Positions 50,069-63,400 of a stretch of DNA of 64,000 nt are shown here, in pieces. The notes under the pieces were generated by a model. That model was not told the origin of the DNA and ran no database searches. It was given only the letters and a program-made list of their open reading frames with translations. A program made the position numbers and the translations under genes. Every line of letters starts with the position of its first letter. The stretch's first letter is position 1. The stretch spans positions 7,562,888 to 7,626,887 of the forward strand of contig HG738138.1 in assembly GCA_000499405.2 (NCBI GenBank). The letters run 5' to 3'. Source of the stretch: Onchocerca volvulus (Eukaryota > Nematoda > Chromadorea > Rhabditida > Onchocercidae).

Positions 50069-51392
50069 CCAGTATTATTGTTTTGATGGATGTAATCTGA
50101 ATGTTGATTATACTACTATAGAAAGCTTTTGTAATTGATGATTATTGAAAAATCGATTTCCCATCCTCTTTTCCTATGCTTACTTTCACTCACAGCTCAT
50201 TGAAGGATAACTAGACATTTAGGACTGAGTGGCGGTTATTTACGAGTCAACCATCAACAGCACCGTCATACCTCCCATATATTTATTACATTTGACTCGA
50301 TATTCTGTATGCTCTGGTCTCGACCGAGCCATCTGGACCTTCCTTATAGAATTTATATTCTTTCACAAAATATTTTATCAATCCAAATTCATTAACTCTT
50401 CGTCCATTTATTGTCTATTTTAGCGCTTATGGGCAGTGCTTCCTTGATTTTCTTCCTAAAACACACATTCCTAATTTTTAAATTCTTATTTTTAATTCTT
50501 TCTCAGTTTTAAAATTACTGAACTTCAAAGAATAGATCAAAAGGTTACTATACTTATTAGACGTTTCTCAGAAATATGATTAAATATGAGACTTCCAAAT
50601 TGAAATTTGAAAATAGAACGATTTAGTCTAAAATTAAGATTCCCAGTCGAATAAGTTTGAAAAGTTATATATTAGAAATCTGAAAGTGGAATAAAACTGG
50701 GAAAAAATGAAGTATTTTCTGAAACAAATGTTGTGCGAAATTTCGTTAACTCCAGTTTCTTTCTAGAAGTGTTTCAAAAAAGTTCGAAAGTCGTACAACA
50801 TACCAGTCTTTCTCCCACATACTGCTTGTCAGCTTTGTGAGTGCTGTAAAAAAGATTTCCAATAAATTATCATTCAAACTCTTTTACACTGATCACATTT
50901 GGTCGATTGCTTCTATCTTTTCACAGCTTTTATATAGCTTTTCTTTGAAATTAAAAAAATGTCGTATATATGTGCTTCGATTCACGCCGAATTATGCTTT
51001 AATTTTTACTATTTTTTTTTCTTTTTTTTTTGGCTAGTTTTATTTGCCAAACGTGATTAGCAGTAGGTTATTGCAATATTTTTGAAAGCTGCATTCAGTA
51101 TTAATGATAATTACTCGCTATTAACCACGATAGAAATGCAAACAAAATTTGTCATGCAGCGCCTGCTTAAGATCGCACTGTTGATTATGGCAAAAAATTT
51201 CTTATCTGCTTTGTTAATTTTGAGAATTAGTGTCTGAATTCATGAAAAATAAATTTCTCAACTCTAAATTTTTCTGTATCACTTAACAATTCAAAGGTTT
51301 CGTTTTATGAATTCATGTACATTTGTTAATTAGAAAACAAATTTATTTCTCAAGAATAATATCTAAGCCATTTCGTACATTCGAATTGTTAC
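50069..51392. other. Intergenic, upstream of the peroxidase gene
   Basis: About 1.3 kb of AT-rich sequence. I looked for leucine-rich-repeat exons that would extend the peroxidasin and saw none. Confidence 0.55.
51211..51327. repeat. Direct repeat flanking peroxidase exon 1, copy 1
   Basis: This roughly 115-bp block (GAATTAGTGTCTGAATTCAT, TCACTTAACAATTCA, GGTTTCGTTTTATGAATT) recurs at 51482-51597 with small indels. The copies lie on either side of the first exon of the peroxidase gene. Confidence 0.85.
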
Positions 51393-51398
51393 TTTCAG
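51393..51398 (+). promoter_or_regulatory. Candidate spliced-leader acceptor of the peroxidase gene
   Basis: TTTCAG ends one base before the start ATG, the typical position of a nematode trans-splice site. Confidence 0.45.
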
Positions 51399-51399
51399 C

Positions 51400-54300
51400 A
51401 TGTTGTTGATTTTCTTGCTTGTAGTTGGTTCTGCAGTATCAGAAAGGTATGTTATATTTATAAGCTTTTTTTTCCATCCATTTGTTAATATTAAGAATTA
51501 GTGTCTGAATTCATGAAAAATAATAAAATTTCTAAACTTTGAAATTTTGTTTATCACTTAACAATTCAGAGGTTTCGTTTTATGAATTTATGTTGATTTT
51601 TGTGAACAATATTTTCGAATTGATTCGAATTTCTGGACTCCCAATATATAATATCAGTATGTTACAGTAACTATTATGGACAGCAACGTTTGGAACGCAT
51701 GCCTTATTTTCTCTCCACTCCATCCAACAGCAGCTTCCGTGAAGGTTCAGCTGTTCGACTTACGTGTGAAGCAACAGGTCCGGGAAGTACAGTTTCTTTT
51801 TGAGAATAAATTTTTGAAAATAAGAACTAAGGCTTTGGAATGCATAACGACTTAGCTAGGCTGAAATATCTGAATACCATGCTCATAAATTGTAGACATC
51901 GATCCTAGCTTATCAGCATAACACTCACTTTCGAATTGTGGCTGCATAGATCAAAGACCACTTCAAGTGGAAATATGACTTTTGCTACCTGTTCAGAGTG
52001 ATGGCAGTTGATCGCTAGCATATCTGCATTATTAGGGTTTCTAATGCTAGAACTCACATAAAGGAGTTCTATTGTTAACAACTGATTGCATAAGTAAGTC
52101 AGCGTATACCCACAAATTCTGAGGTTGCAAGTGGCAACATCGTTATCAATTAAGGCGAATGAAATAAATCCTGCTGACGTAAGCGAGATGAAAATGATCT
52201 GATTAACGGATTAATAAGATCTGATTAACATTCTAATTAACAGATTTGATTAACATTAAACAATGTGAACCAATCATTCAACGATTCGTTTTATCATGAA
52301 AAATAGTGCTCCCTAAAAAGTTCAGGAATTAATCTAAATCCGCTATGCTGGCATTCGTTATCGGATATAGATTTATTTCTGAACTGAAGCATTTCTCAGC
52401 AAAACTTTTGCCACGGTAAAAGTAATCGATTTCGGCATGTAAAGTTGAATTGATAAATTCTATTTATTTCCCCGGCTCAATTATGTCAACTTTTTGAAAT
52501 ATGAAAGATTTTTAAGCTAAACCGCGGCCAATCATAACATGGTATTTCAAAAGTGAACAAATTCGTCCAACTCACAAATATTCATTAAATTTGGATAGTT
52601 CTGTACTCAGCATTTATCCATTCCAGAAAAGCGATGTTGGGAAGTAAGTTTTTCATTCAAATTATTTATAACGTTTATATGGATCGCTGATACCAATAAT
52701 TACAAATATTCCATTCTTATTTTGTTTTCCTTTTGCAGAAACCTACCAATGATTACAAATTCGAGTTTAATTTTTGAGAAGTAATTCACTGATTTGAGAT
52801 AGCTATAATTTCAGCAGCAAACAGGTAAAGAAGATGAGTAAATCACACTTTCTCGAAATCAGGCTTGTTATCTCTGGAATTTGACAAAAAAAAAAATCCA
52901 TTAGGCTGAAAGATGGCTTATGTACTAAATTGGAGTCTCGTGGAACGTGTGATGAAAATCCTCAGTGTGAAGAACGATTACAAGAGAATATCATTAATGA
53001 TAAAAGCCTCTTTATGAACATTTCCATAATTTAAGGCCCGAATAACTTATATAAAGATATAGAATCTTACCTCAGATTTACATCAGGGGGTGAAAAATAA
53101 ACAGGAAAAAGCAGAAAGTCGAAGAAATAGAAGATTAGTGCTTCATCAATTTTTGATTGCAGTTTTATAAACTTTTCAAATTTAATCGTCATTTGCTGGA
53201 AATAATTGTTGAGCTTAATTCAGTTTCGATTTTCTTATTAATCAAATGTCCAGTATAGTTTTTTTTATTGTGGTACTATTCATTTCTACTCGGTGTTCTT
53301 GCTTTAAATATTTTTGCTTTGAAATTGCCGATGCAAATCGTTATTTAAGTAGTTCAGATACATTTGTGTGGCCAGTAATCAAAATGGTCAAGTTGAACAT
53401 TCTTTCGAGTTGCAAATGCTCAACAATTCAGCTCCACTAATTGTGGATATTCCGGAATCAAAAGTAGTTAATCCAGGTGAACAAGTTACATTCGTCTGCC
53501 GAGCTGCCGGGCAGCCACCCCCATCCATAAAATGGTATTTTAATGGTATGGAAATATCGCACGACGATCTACATGTTGAGGTTTTTAACTTCTAGTTGAT
53601 CATTTCAAATCATAATCTAATCATTATTGTCTTAAAAAATTCAGGATTTTTGCAATAATTATAAACATATGGTGCAGTGGTTTTGACTGATATGATAAAA
53701 GTTGATTTAAGTTAACACAGCGGGATAATGAGCTGACGATAATTCATACCACCCGAGAAGATGAAGGTGTTTATCAATGTACTGCACGCAATGTACTGGG
53801 AATGGCGAGCGTTGATGCAACTCTTAAAGTTTACCTGCCAAATCAACAAGCTCTAGATGAATCCTTAACCAATCAAATTCTCAAAAATATTGTCAAAGAA
53901 GCTAAAGAAAACGTTGACAGGTTAAATTTCAGTGAAATTTCACGAAATTATCAAATTTCATTTAATTCTTGCTCCAAATATTTTAATTAATCCCACTGAT
54001 TTTAATTTGATGATTATATAAATACAGATCTGTAACTATTCTTTTGAAAAAGATCTGAGTTCTAGAGCAATAAATCAATCAAAATCTACAATTAACAATG
54101 GTGAAATGTCGCCATGGGAATTCATGAAAATGTTTAAATTCAACGTACCACAAAATGCTGCGCTGACCAAAGCAAGAGAAATCTATGAACAAAGCTTATT
54201 ACTTGTCCAGAAACATGTTCGTGATGGTAGGTTATTAGCCTAAACTTTAAAATTTGATCTTGCTTATTTTGCAATCTTTTTAGTTTATTAAAATTTGGTC

Positions 54301-57300
54301 ATTCAAAGATCTGTCCTTTAGGTTTAAAATTCCCAGTTAATCAGTTGTCAACAAACTTTTCGTTCGAATCGATTCTAGCGGTGTCGAATATCCAGACAAT
54401 TATGGAACTTTCCGGATGTGTTACTGGGCCATTTCGAAATCCGTGTACCGACATGTGTCTTTACACTAAATACAGGTTTTGCAAAAAAAAATTCAAATTT
54501 TTTTTGTCATTGAAAGCCATTTTTAAAATATGTTCAGAATGACACAATCTTTTATATATATTCAATTTTTTGTCCAAAATAAGTGAAAACATATTCTCTC
54601 GATGTCTTAAAGGACATATGATGGACAATGCAATAACATGGAGCATCAGTTTTGGGGAGTTGCACAAACACCATTTCGCCGAAATTTACCTCCTATATAT
54701 GAGAATGGTTTCAATACGCCAGTTGGATGGAATCCTGAAAAACTTTATTTTGGATTCAAGAAACCAAATCCACGACTTGTTTCTATGAAGATCATCTCAA
54801 CGGAAGAAATAACTCCACATTTTGGTTATACGGCCATGATGAAACAATGGGGACAATTTCTGGGTATTTCTAGCGAATCAGTTAACGCTAAGCTCTATTC
54901 AGTAAATTACTTCAAAATTTAAATATCTAGCATACTTGTTTATTTTATAGCACATGATATCGAGCAAACAGCGCCTGGTCTGGCACGCCAAACTTATATG
55001 AAAGGTGCAATATGTAATAGAACTTGTGAAAATTTGGATCCATGTTACAATGTCCCGATTCCTTCTGAGGACCCTCGCATGCAGGGCGAGTGAGTTTTTC
55101 TCTAGTAAAGTAAGAAAAAACTTCTATAATGATAGTTTGTTTAGAATAATAGTATTTATAAAGATTTATGAAACAAATCTAATAAGGAAGAACATTGTCT
55201 GGTTTTCCTTTTTTTTTTTTTTTTAAGAATAGTACGGTCTTCAAAAGTTTATTGTAAATTTCATTTTTCAAATTTAGGAAAAAGCCTGAAATCTCATGTA
55301 TTGAAGTTGAACGATCTAGTGCAACTTGTGGTTCCGGCCAAACTGGCCCGATTTACCGACAACTTACCTATCGCGAACAGATGAATATCGTGAGTTCGCT
55401 ATTATTTACAATTCGGTGTGGAAAATATATGACCAGAAATATACAAAATTATCCGTGTAAAGATGACTGTTATTTTTTAGTTACATGAAGTGTCTCAGAT
55501 GAATACAATTTACTTACGCAAAACTAAGATTTTTAGTAACAACTGATTTCTTTAAAAATTCGATAATTTAAATCTGCATTTCAAATTCCATTTTTAAAGT
55601 TGACTGCTTTCATCGATGGGTCTGGTATCTATGGAAGTGCAGAAGTGGATGCATTGGATTTACGTGATTTATTTGGTGATCATGGATTGCTGAGATTTGA
55701 TATTGTATCAGAAACTCAGAAGCCATATTTACCATTTGAGCGCGAGTCTTCCATGGAGTGTCGTCGTAATCGTTCTCATGAAAATCCAATTGGTTGTTTT
55801 TTAGCCGGTGATTACCGAGCCAATGAACAGGTTGGTGTTATATTTAGTGAGGAGGAATTTGATAAGCATAATAATTTATAAATATTCTGATCATTAATAG
55901 AAATAATCAGATACTTGCAAATTTTGTTTTTCAGAATGCTTGATTTTCTTGTTTTTTATCGTATGGGAGCATGAAATTTAAAAGGGAAAGAAATAAAAGA
56001 TAAAGAAAAGCTGAAGGAAAACAGATAAAAAAATGTTGGGTTATGAGTAGATCACCACTTCTGCCGAATTCGGAAGTCTTCTTTTCTATCAAAAAACTTT
56101 CGAGATTCAGAAACTCAATTTCGTAGTAACCGCATTTTAGACCCAATTTTAAAGAACTACTTTATGCACAGATTGAACCTTCTGAATAAGTTTCTCTGGT
56201 ATCAATACAGTCTTCAAGGTTATGCTATATGTATTATAATTCTAGCTAGCGCTACTTAGCATGCATACATTATGGTTTCGAGAACATAATCGCATTGCGA
56301 CGAAATTTCTGGAAATAAATCCACACTGGGATGGTGAAACTATATATCAAGAAACAAGGAAGCTCATCGGAGCTATGTTACAAGTTATCACCTACGAACA
56401 CTGGTTACCTAAAGTGCTCGGACCGGTCGGATTTTAATTTTTCAACTAAAATACATACGATTTTGAAAAAGATCTGAAGCCAAGTCTTCAAAACAATTAT
56501 CTTAGGATGGATATGCAGAACTTATTGGACCATATAAAGGATATGATTCAGAAGTGAATCCTACTCTAGCTAATAGCTTCTCGGCTGCTGCTTTCCGATT
56601 CGGGCATACAATTGTCAATCCAATTTTATACCGTTTGGACAAGAATTTTGAACCGATCAAAGAAGGTACGTCGATATGTTTCTTGAAACTTGAAGTTCAG
56701 TTCTATTTTGTATATTCCTATCTGAAACATTGACTATGCTTGAAGGTCATATACCACTACATGAAGCTTTCTTCGCACCGGAACGATTACTATCAGAAGG
56801 CGGAATCGATCCTTTGTTGCGAGGATTATTCGCAATGCCCATGAAGGCTCCCAACGAACAACAACTGGTAAACAAGGAACTGACACATAAACTGTTTAGC
56901 CGTGTCGAAGAAGTATGTTGTAATAGTAATTTATAAAATATCATTGTTTGAAATAAACATAATTTATAATTGTCTGAGCTGATTACTTCAATCAGACGGA
57001 TTGTTGAATCGATGCGCTTTAACACTGATATTGCATCATTTCATACAAGTTTTGAAAATCTGTCTAACGTCAACATAAAGAATGCTACCGCATTTTAGTC
57101 TATGTACGATCTGGCAACAATCAATATTCAACGTGGCCGTGATCACGGGTTGCCAGGGTTTGTCGAATTGTTAAAAATTTTGCTGGACGTAAGCTGCAGA
57201 CTGATTGAATGATAAAACGAAGAAATTTCACTAAATTCACAAAAGATTTTTGTACTTAATTCCCAAAATCTACATATTTCAAAAATGTACTTTCCAGAAT

Positions 57301-58759
57301 GCGCTAAATGTTGCCTTCTTATTTCCAGAAATCTGGAAAGAATGATACCATTTAATAAGATTAAGTTAGTTCATTATAATTCATTTTAGGAAATCTATTA
57401 TGCTTATTATGAGACTTGACTCTTTATAAAGTGAAAAAACTCGATTTAGAAGATACTTTAAGGTATGTTGCATTCCGGCGTTGGTGCAACTTCAGCGTTC
57501 CAGAGACATGGGATGATTTAGAGGATGATATACCAGATGATAATGTACGAGCTACGCTTAAAGAACTCTACGGACACCCTGGTTAATTTCTTCGTTGAAA
57601 TTCAAAACTAGTCCTTTGCAATTTTCAATTCTCTTTCTTATTTTTTATTAAGGAATAGAACGTATATTCGAGTATTCTTCCTTTCATAACTTGCCTGTAA
57701 TGAAACCGAATAATTCACTGAAGCATGAGTCGAAAGACTCACTAAATGAATACAGGATCGCTTCATATTTTCTAATTGTATTGTAGTGAAATAAAGTTTT
57801 AAATGTTCTTCCCATTTTGAGGCAATATTGATTTATGGGTGGGCTTAATTTTGGAACGACGGTTAGCTGGAGCTTTGGTCGGGCCAACAATTGGCTGCAT
57901 TCTTGGAGATCAATTCAGGCGCTTACGTACAGGAGACCGTTTTTGGTTTGTTTGATTTTAAAAACTGTTTAAATCTGAAAAGTATGGTACTCGAAATGAT
58001 TTTTTTGAACATTAAAATAGTTCTGAAAAGTTCTATGAAGATTGCAGGTACGAAAACGAAGGCATTTTCACATCTTTACAACTTCAGCAAATTCGGAAAG
58101 CGACACTAGCAGCTGTATTATGTAACAATGGCGACTACATTGATCGCGTACAGGTATCCGTAGTCAAGTTTATCCGAAAATTTTTAATGAATATTCTTTC
58201 ATGTTCCGTCAGAGAGGATTTCCTAATCAAAATTCCTGAATAGATTTGCATTTAGAGGGATGTTTTCGAGTACAGAGGGAATCGGCTCATTAACTTTTAT
58301 GAAGACTGTGACCAGATACCTCAAATTAATTTGAATGTTTGGCAATCATGTTGCGAAAAGGGTTGTGTTTCATCCAGCGCAGAAGAGAATTTGCAAAGCA
58401 GGCAAGCTATGCTCATATTTTCTTTTTTTTTTTTTGCTGATTCTTCTCTAGAAAAGGGAATAAAACTCTGTGTAGGAAGGAAAGTATTTAAGACGTAGTG
58501 GAACCTTCAGAAAACGAAGAGCACAAAAAGCGCATGAAAAACATACATGTAGCGCTGGTGATGAACTGAAAAAAGATGGTGATGTCTGGAAACTAGATCA
58601 CTGTACGACATGCGAATGCAAGGCTAGTGGATTTATCACTTTCGCGGAGTTATTCATGGTTCTTCTCTTGAAGGGTTTTTGAAGTTTTGTTCAGAATGTG
58701 ATTCAACACTATTTCAGGTCGATCAAATATGGTGTTCCGTTGAAAAAGGCTGCAGATAA
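51400..58759 (+). CDS. pxn: Peroxidasin-like secreted heme peroxidase (2 Ig, peroxidase, short VWC)
   Basis: Peroxidasins cross-link collagen IV in basement membrane through hypobromous acid; nematode members are PXN-1 and PXN-2. About 21 exons run from 51400-51446 to 58718-58759. Signal peptide [15 protein letters not shown] is followed directly by Ig1 (C49...C101) and Ig2 (C145...C192), then VDRAINQSK and the peroxidase domain. Distal motif: [16 protein letters not shown], with H429 but A428 where myeloperoxidase has its heme-linking Asp. R584 and E587 (AGDYRANEQ), proximal H682 ([11 protein letters not shown]) and N766 ([10 protein letters not shown]) are kept. A partial VWC ends the chain (CTTCECK, then WCSVEKGCR). 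The usual LRR block is absent. Exon ends agree in phase except at 58365-58476. The last intron has a GC donor (58623-58624). The total is roughly 1000 residues. Confidence 0.93.
51482..51597. repeat. Direct repeat flanking peroxidase exon 1, copy 2
   Basis: Second copy of the block at 51211-51327, about 270 bases downstream, inside intron 1. Confidence 0.85.
52906..53036 (+). other. Possible cassette or alternative terminal exon in the peroxidase gene
   Basis: Inside the intron 52644-53357, an acceptor (ATCCATTAG) opens a frame in phase with the upstream exon: [20 protein letters not shown] and onward for about 43 codons to a TAA. It is Cys- and charge-rich, unlike random AT-rich DNA. If used, it would end the protein within Ig1 and give a short secreted product. 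Weak: no family match, and the main Ig1 splice to YICVASN is clearly correct. Confidence 0.25.
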
Positions 58760-60402
58760 AGTGATACAAAATTTTCCGAAACCTCCATACTTATTGCTTC
58801 CCTCAAGCACTGTTACAATTTTTTGCAAAAAATTTATGTAATTATATAAATTTGCATAAGAATCTCTTTGCCAAAGAAGTATTTATATTTCGCAATTATG
58901 CAGAAAATATTCTGAACAACCATGAATTTATGTATGAAAAGGTCATGTGGGTCGGCATATCGAATATATTAATAGCTGAATTGCATTACACTACCCAAAA
59001 CATCAGGACAGTTAATGCATGTTTATTGAGAAAAAGGAGCAGTAAAAAAAAAAAAAAAAAACATCTATACAATCTGTTAAACTGTCGAATTTTGTTCAGA
59101 TTTACAAAACTTTTTGCATATATTCATCAAAAATCTGGAAGCCTGCAATTTAGTACGAGATTTTCCGGCTTTAAGAATAACCACTTTAAAAAATCAAAAT
59201 TTCATGCAATTTCTAGTGACATGAAAATATGTAATTGATTAATACGTAATTGCTTTATAGTTCCAACTTGTCACAAAAAATTGTTTTTGCATACATTAGT
59301 GCTTATAAGCTCAGAATGATGTAATGAAATCCTGCAAAAGTATAATTAAATTAGAAAATGAAATATAGCTTGAACTCAGTACGAAAATACCAGAAGCGCT
59401 CCCGATCAATTATTTATGACAGTTGTAAGAGTGCACTGGAAAAAAGGCAGACTGAAATGAAATGTAAACTTCAATATAAAACAGAGTTTGAAGTACCATG
59501 AAAAGTTGGAACAAAGTGAACAGACACAAACAAATTACAGTGTAAACAAATCTCTTCATGCATTAAACAAGAAGAAAAGGCTACATATGATATAACTAAT
59601 GGAAGTTTGTAGCATTAGCTATATCAAGTTACAATTTTTGAAACAGTACACAAAATTCCAGACACGTTTTTAGTCCAGATATTTTAAATTTTTTAATTTC
59701 CTAATTTTTTCAGCAAATTCCTACCAAAACACATGGCAGTATTTAAACACTGCTCTAGCTTGCTATTTACGAAATCTAATGCTAACGAAACAGCATATAA
59801 GTGTGCAGTACCGAATAATAGCTAACATACGTTCCAAACGTTTTGAGCATATCAATATGGGTTGGCAACGACCAGGCGGTCCCAACACCAATAATCTAAC
59901 TTGAACGTGCGCCAAACGGAAGGTTGAACCTGATGAGGAACATTTTTGGAAATACTGCACATCATTAAACTAAGAAACGTGCTACAAACCTGCAGGACAG
60001 TTTTTATGAACCTAGTCAATTTGTACTAATCGATTACTTTAATAGTCCATAAACATGAAGACCTAAAGTAGAACAGAAAGCATCACTTCAATAATTTCAA
60101 AATAAAACTCATAAATTAATCAGTAAGTAATAAGAACCTTCTGGAAAAATATACTTGCTGATAAATAAATAATGCACGCATAAACTTGTCGCAATGGAAA
60201 ACGAGTTGACAAACGGCTGATGCTGCCTCATTACTACTACTCATCATTCTCGTGGTCGTAGCATATGATCAAACAAATGCATGCCAGAGAGACATAAACA
60301 GTATTTTCCCATTCGCAAATATCACTTATGCATTAACATACCAAATGGAATGACTGTCGCGAAATTCTTGAGCTGAATGCACCGAATGAAACCTTCTATC
60401 AT
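58760..60402. other. Convergent intergenic region, peroxidase / bicd-1
   Basis: About 1.6 kb holding the 3' UTRs of two converging genes. It has an A18 run at 59044-59061. A 128-codon plus-strand frame at 58852-59238 is Lys/Asn/Phe-rich and runs through the A tract, so I do not call it. Confidence 0.55.
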
Positions 60403-63400
60403 TTAATAATCCCTCTTCAGACTCCTCTGCTGTTGCTGAACATTTTGTCCCGGATAACGAACTCGATGCAACTGCCCGGAACCATCCGAATTTATAATAC
60501 GGCCTGATGCTTTGTTGCCACGTTTAAATGCTTGTCTTTCACGATCAACTTCCAAGTCTTCTAACCTGCCAAATTTCAGCCTTCTTAAATCTTGATACAA
60601 AGTTTGTTTTAAAATTAAGAAATACAAAAGATAACCTTTGAGTAAGGGCTAGTTTTTGTTGAATGGCCATACGCAATAGAGAGTTCAATGTGCGTTTTTC
60701 ATCTTCTGCTGCTCTCTGATTGGCGGCCATTTCATCAACCTACAGAAAAGGTTTGCAGAATTTTAAATTCGAAACAAGTGAACTTATCAATCTATAGTGT
60801 AAATAAAGCAAAATCATCACACTGACTGAAATCAAAAGTTGAAAAACGAGTATTATACTTGTGCTTGAAGTTCTTCACAACGTGCTGTAAACATTGCCCG
60901 ATGAGACGCAAATGTTGCTGCATCTTCTTTGAATGCTTTTAATTCACGTCTCAACCTCTCCAAAAGTTCATGTGTCATTGCTTTCTCACTTTCATATTTT
61001 TCTTTCAGTGAAGCCAAAGCTGATTCAGCAGTAAGCTTGTTCGATTTTAGTACTGTACGTAGTGTGGCGATTTGGTCCCTATAACAGAATACTTTTCATT
61101 CATTTTATCATTTATTTTGTATACATCTTCTCTTTATTTTTGAAACACTGATAATTTAAAAATAACCTTTTAGTGGCCAACAAAGAACGCAGCTTCATGT
61201 TTTGTAAAGTCAGTTCCTGATGATCTTCATTTTCCACACGTGTATTTAGAGCATTCTCCACTGTACGTCGAACAATTTTTGAAAGCTCCGTAAGGCAATC
61301 TGACACTCGGAATACATTACTCTCACCTAGAATATCGGAAGTTTTTGGAACTCTCTTTATTTAGCATGAAAAATTTCTATTATCAAAAAACAGATTCTCC
61401 ATGAAAATACTTGAAATGATTTAGAAACATTCTTACCAGGAACAATTCTTTCTCTAAAATCGCTTTCAGTTAATATATCATCTAATCGATCGCAAACTAG
61501 CTCCCCATTTAGAAATTTCGCAAAAGATGGTGATATGTACTGGCGCTGTAAATTTAACATCAGACGTGGCGAACGGCCACCTTCCGTTTCTGTTCCACTT
61601 TCAACACCTTCATCTAAAACACATAAATACAGATCAAAACAATTCGAGACTTAAATTCTTTTATTATTAAAACTGATTACTTAGCACCCTAATCATTCAG
61701 CATCACACTAAGTCGAATCTTCGGTCTGAAAAAATTTTCAGGAAAAAAAGTGAAATTTCAACTAATCTTGTATATATTCTTCACTTTCTGCATTTTCATT
61801 TGCATATTGCCTGAGTTTTTTCATTATTTCGGTTGCATTCTTGTCGGCTTCTAGACCGTGTGTGGAAACCAATTGGTGATATAAACGATAGAGAAAATCA
61901 GCAACAGCAATCATTAAATCCTGAAATTATGAAAAAATTTTTGCTAGAAATCGATACCACACCTTCCATTATAAATGATACAACAAAAAAGAGACATACC
62001 TGAGCGGAAGCCAGTTTTGCTTGATTTTCGCCCGCAACCATAATTGCCGTATGCAAATCCGCTTTGATGAGGTCATACTGCTTACTTCCAACACCTGCTT
62101 TGGATGCACTTTCAATGAGTTGTTCAATCTTTTTTAAAGCATCATCACACAGTTGCTTCAGTTGAGTGTGATCTAAGTCTGAAAGAGAAGACTTTTTACA
62201 AAATGCTTTTTCATTTGTAAGCAAAACAGCAATCACTAATATCTTTTATAGAAAAAATTCTAGTATGCCGCTGAATGTTGCAACTGACCTGGTGTACTCA
62301 TTACTTCAAGTTTCTTCAAAACAGGGATAACATAACTGACATCCTTCTCCGTTTCCTTTAACTTCGAAGCAAGCTGTTCATTCTTTGTTTCTAGTTCAGC
62401 TAATCGTTCTGGCATGTCACCATGTATTTCCGAGAACAGATCAGCACCTTTCGGTGGCCTACTTTTACTGAATTCATTGGAATCCGCAATAAAAGATGAT
62501 TCCAACTGCAAACATATAAATATGATCCTTCAAACTTAAATCTCAAGAGCTAAAAACATGGTACTTTTTCTGCGTCTCGACTACATAACAATGAATTATA
62601 ACAAATCACAGTCGAAAGAATTCGAAAAAGATAATGCACCTCTTTAAGTGCTTGTGAATCATCCTCATTATTGTTCTGCAACCCAAAGAGTATTGTATTG
62701 AGTTGCTGCAAATGTTCCGCATTTCGCATTAACTCTAGCTCTTTTTTATAGGCTAATTTTTGATCACGTTCTTGCTGTACGTTTAATAAAGCATCTTCAA
62801 GCTGAAATAAGTGGAATTACAGCACACATTAACTAAAATATTACTTGTCAATGAGATTGATACAACTACTTTGTGTCAGGGAGAATAGTTGTAATTGCAA
62901 AACTTGAATTCATCAAAAAAATAACATCAAGAACGCAAATTTTCATGAAATTAAGCCCATTAAGAAAAATTATCAAAAATGTCGCAAATTACTAGAAATT
63001 ATTGTTAAAATTTTTTCAAAAGCTTCAAGCGAGAAAAATAATACTACGAATTGGCAAATGAGACTAGATAGTCACAAACATTAATATTATACCGAATAAG
63101 TGATTCAGAAAAATTTAACAGTTTATTACTGTCAATCTCTTTCGAAAACATATTTGGCTATAGTAATGCTATAACCGGAAAAACACTGTACACTAAGAGT
63201 TTTGGCCTGGATCATACGATGATCAAGGCGAATGAAAGATAAAAATCAATCATACATGTTTCTGGGCCACAATAGTCAACTTATTAGCTTCCTCTTTATC
63301 TGCCTGTAGTTGATCGTTTTCATCCATTAAACGTTTTACTTCCATTTTCACGGATTCAAATTCTATTTGTGCACTGCGCAGATTAGATAGCTGTAAAAAA

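Noticed and set aside
55831..55881. Read-through of the peroxidase exon into the next 17 codons ([16 protein letters not shown])
   Set aside because: Joining ANEQ at 55830 to [15 protein letters not shown] at 56246 restores the conserved peroxidase sequence exactly.
58852..59238. 128-codon plus-strand frame after the peroxidase gene
   Set aside because: It reads through an A18 run as poly-Lys, is Asn/Phe/Lys-rich, and the peroxidase gene already has its stop upstream.
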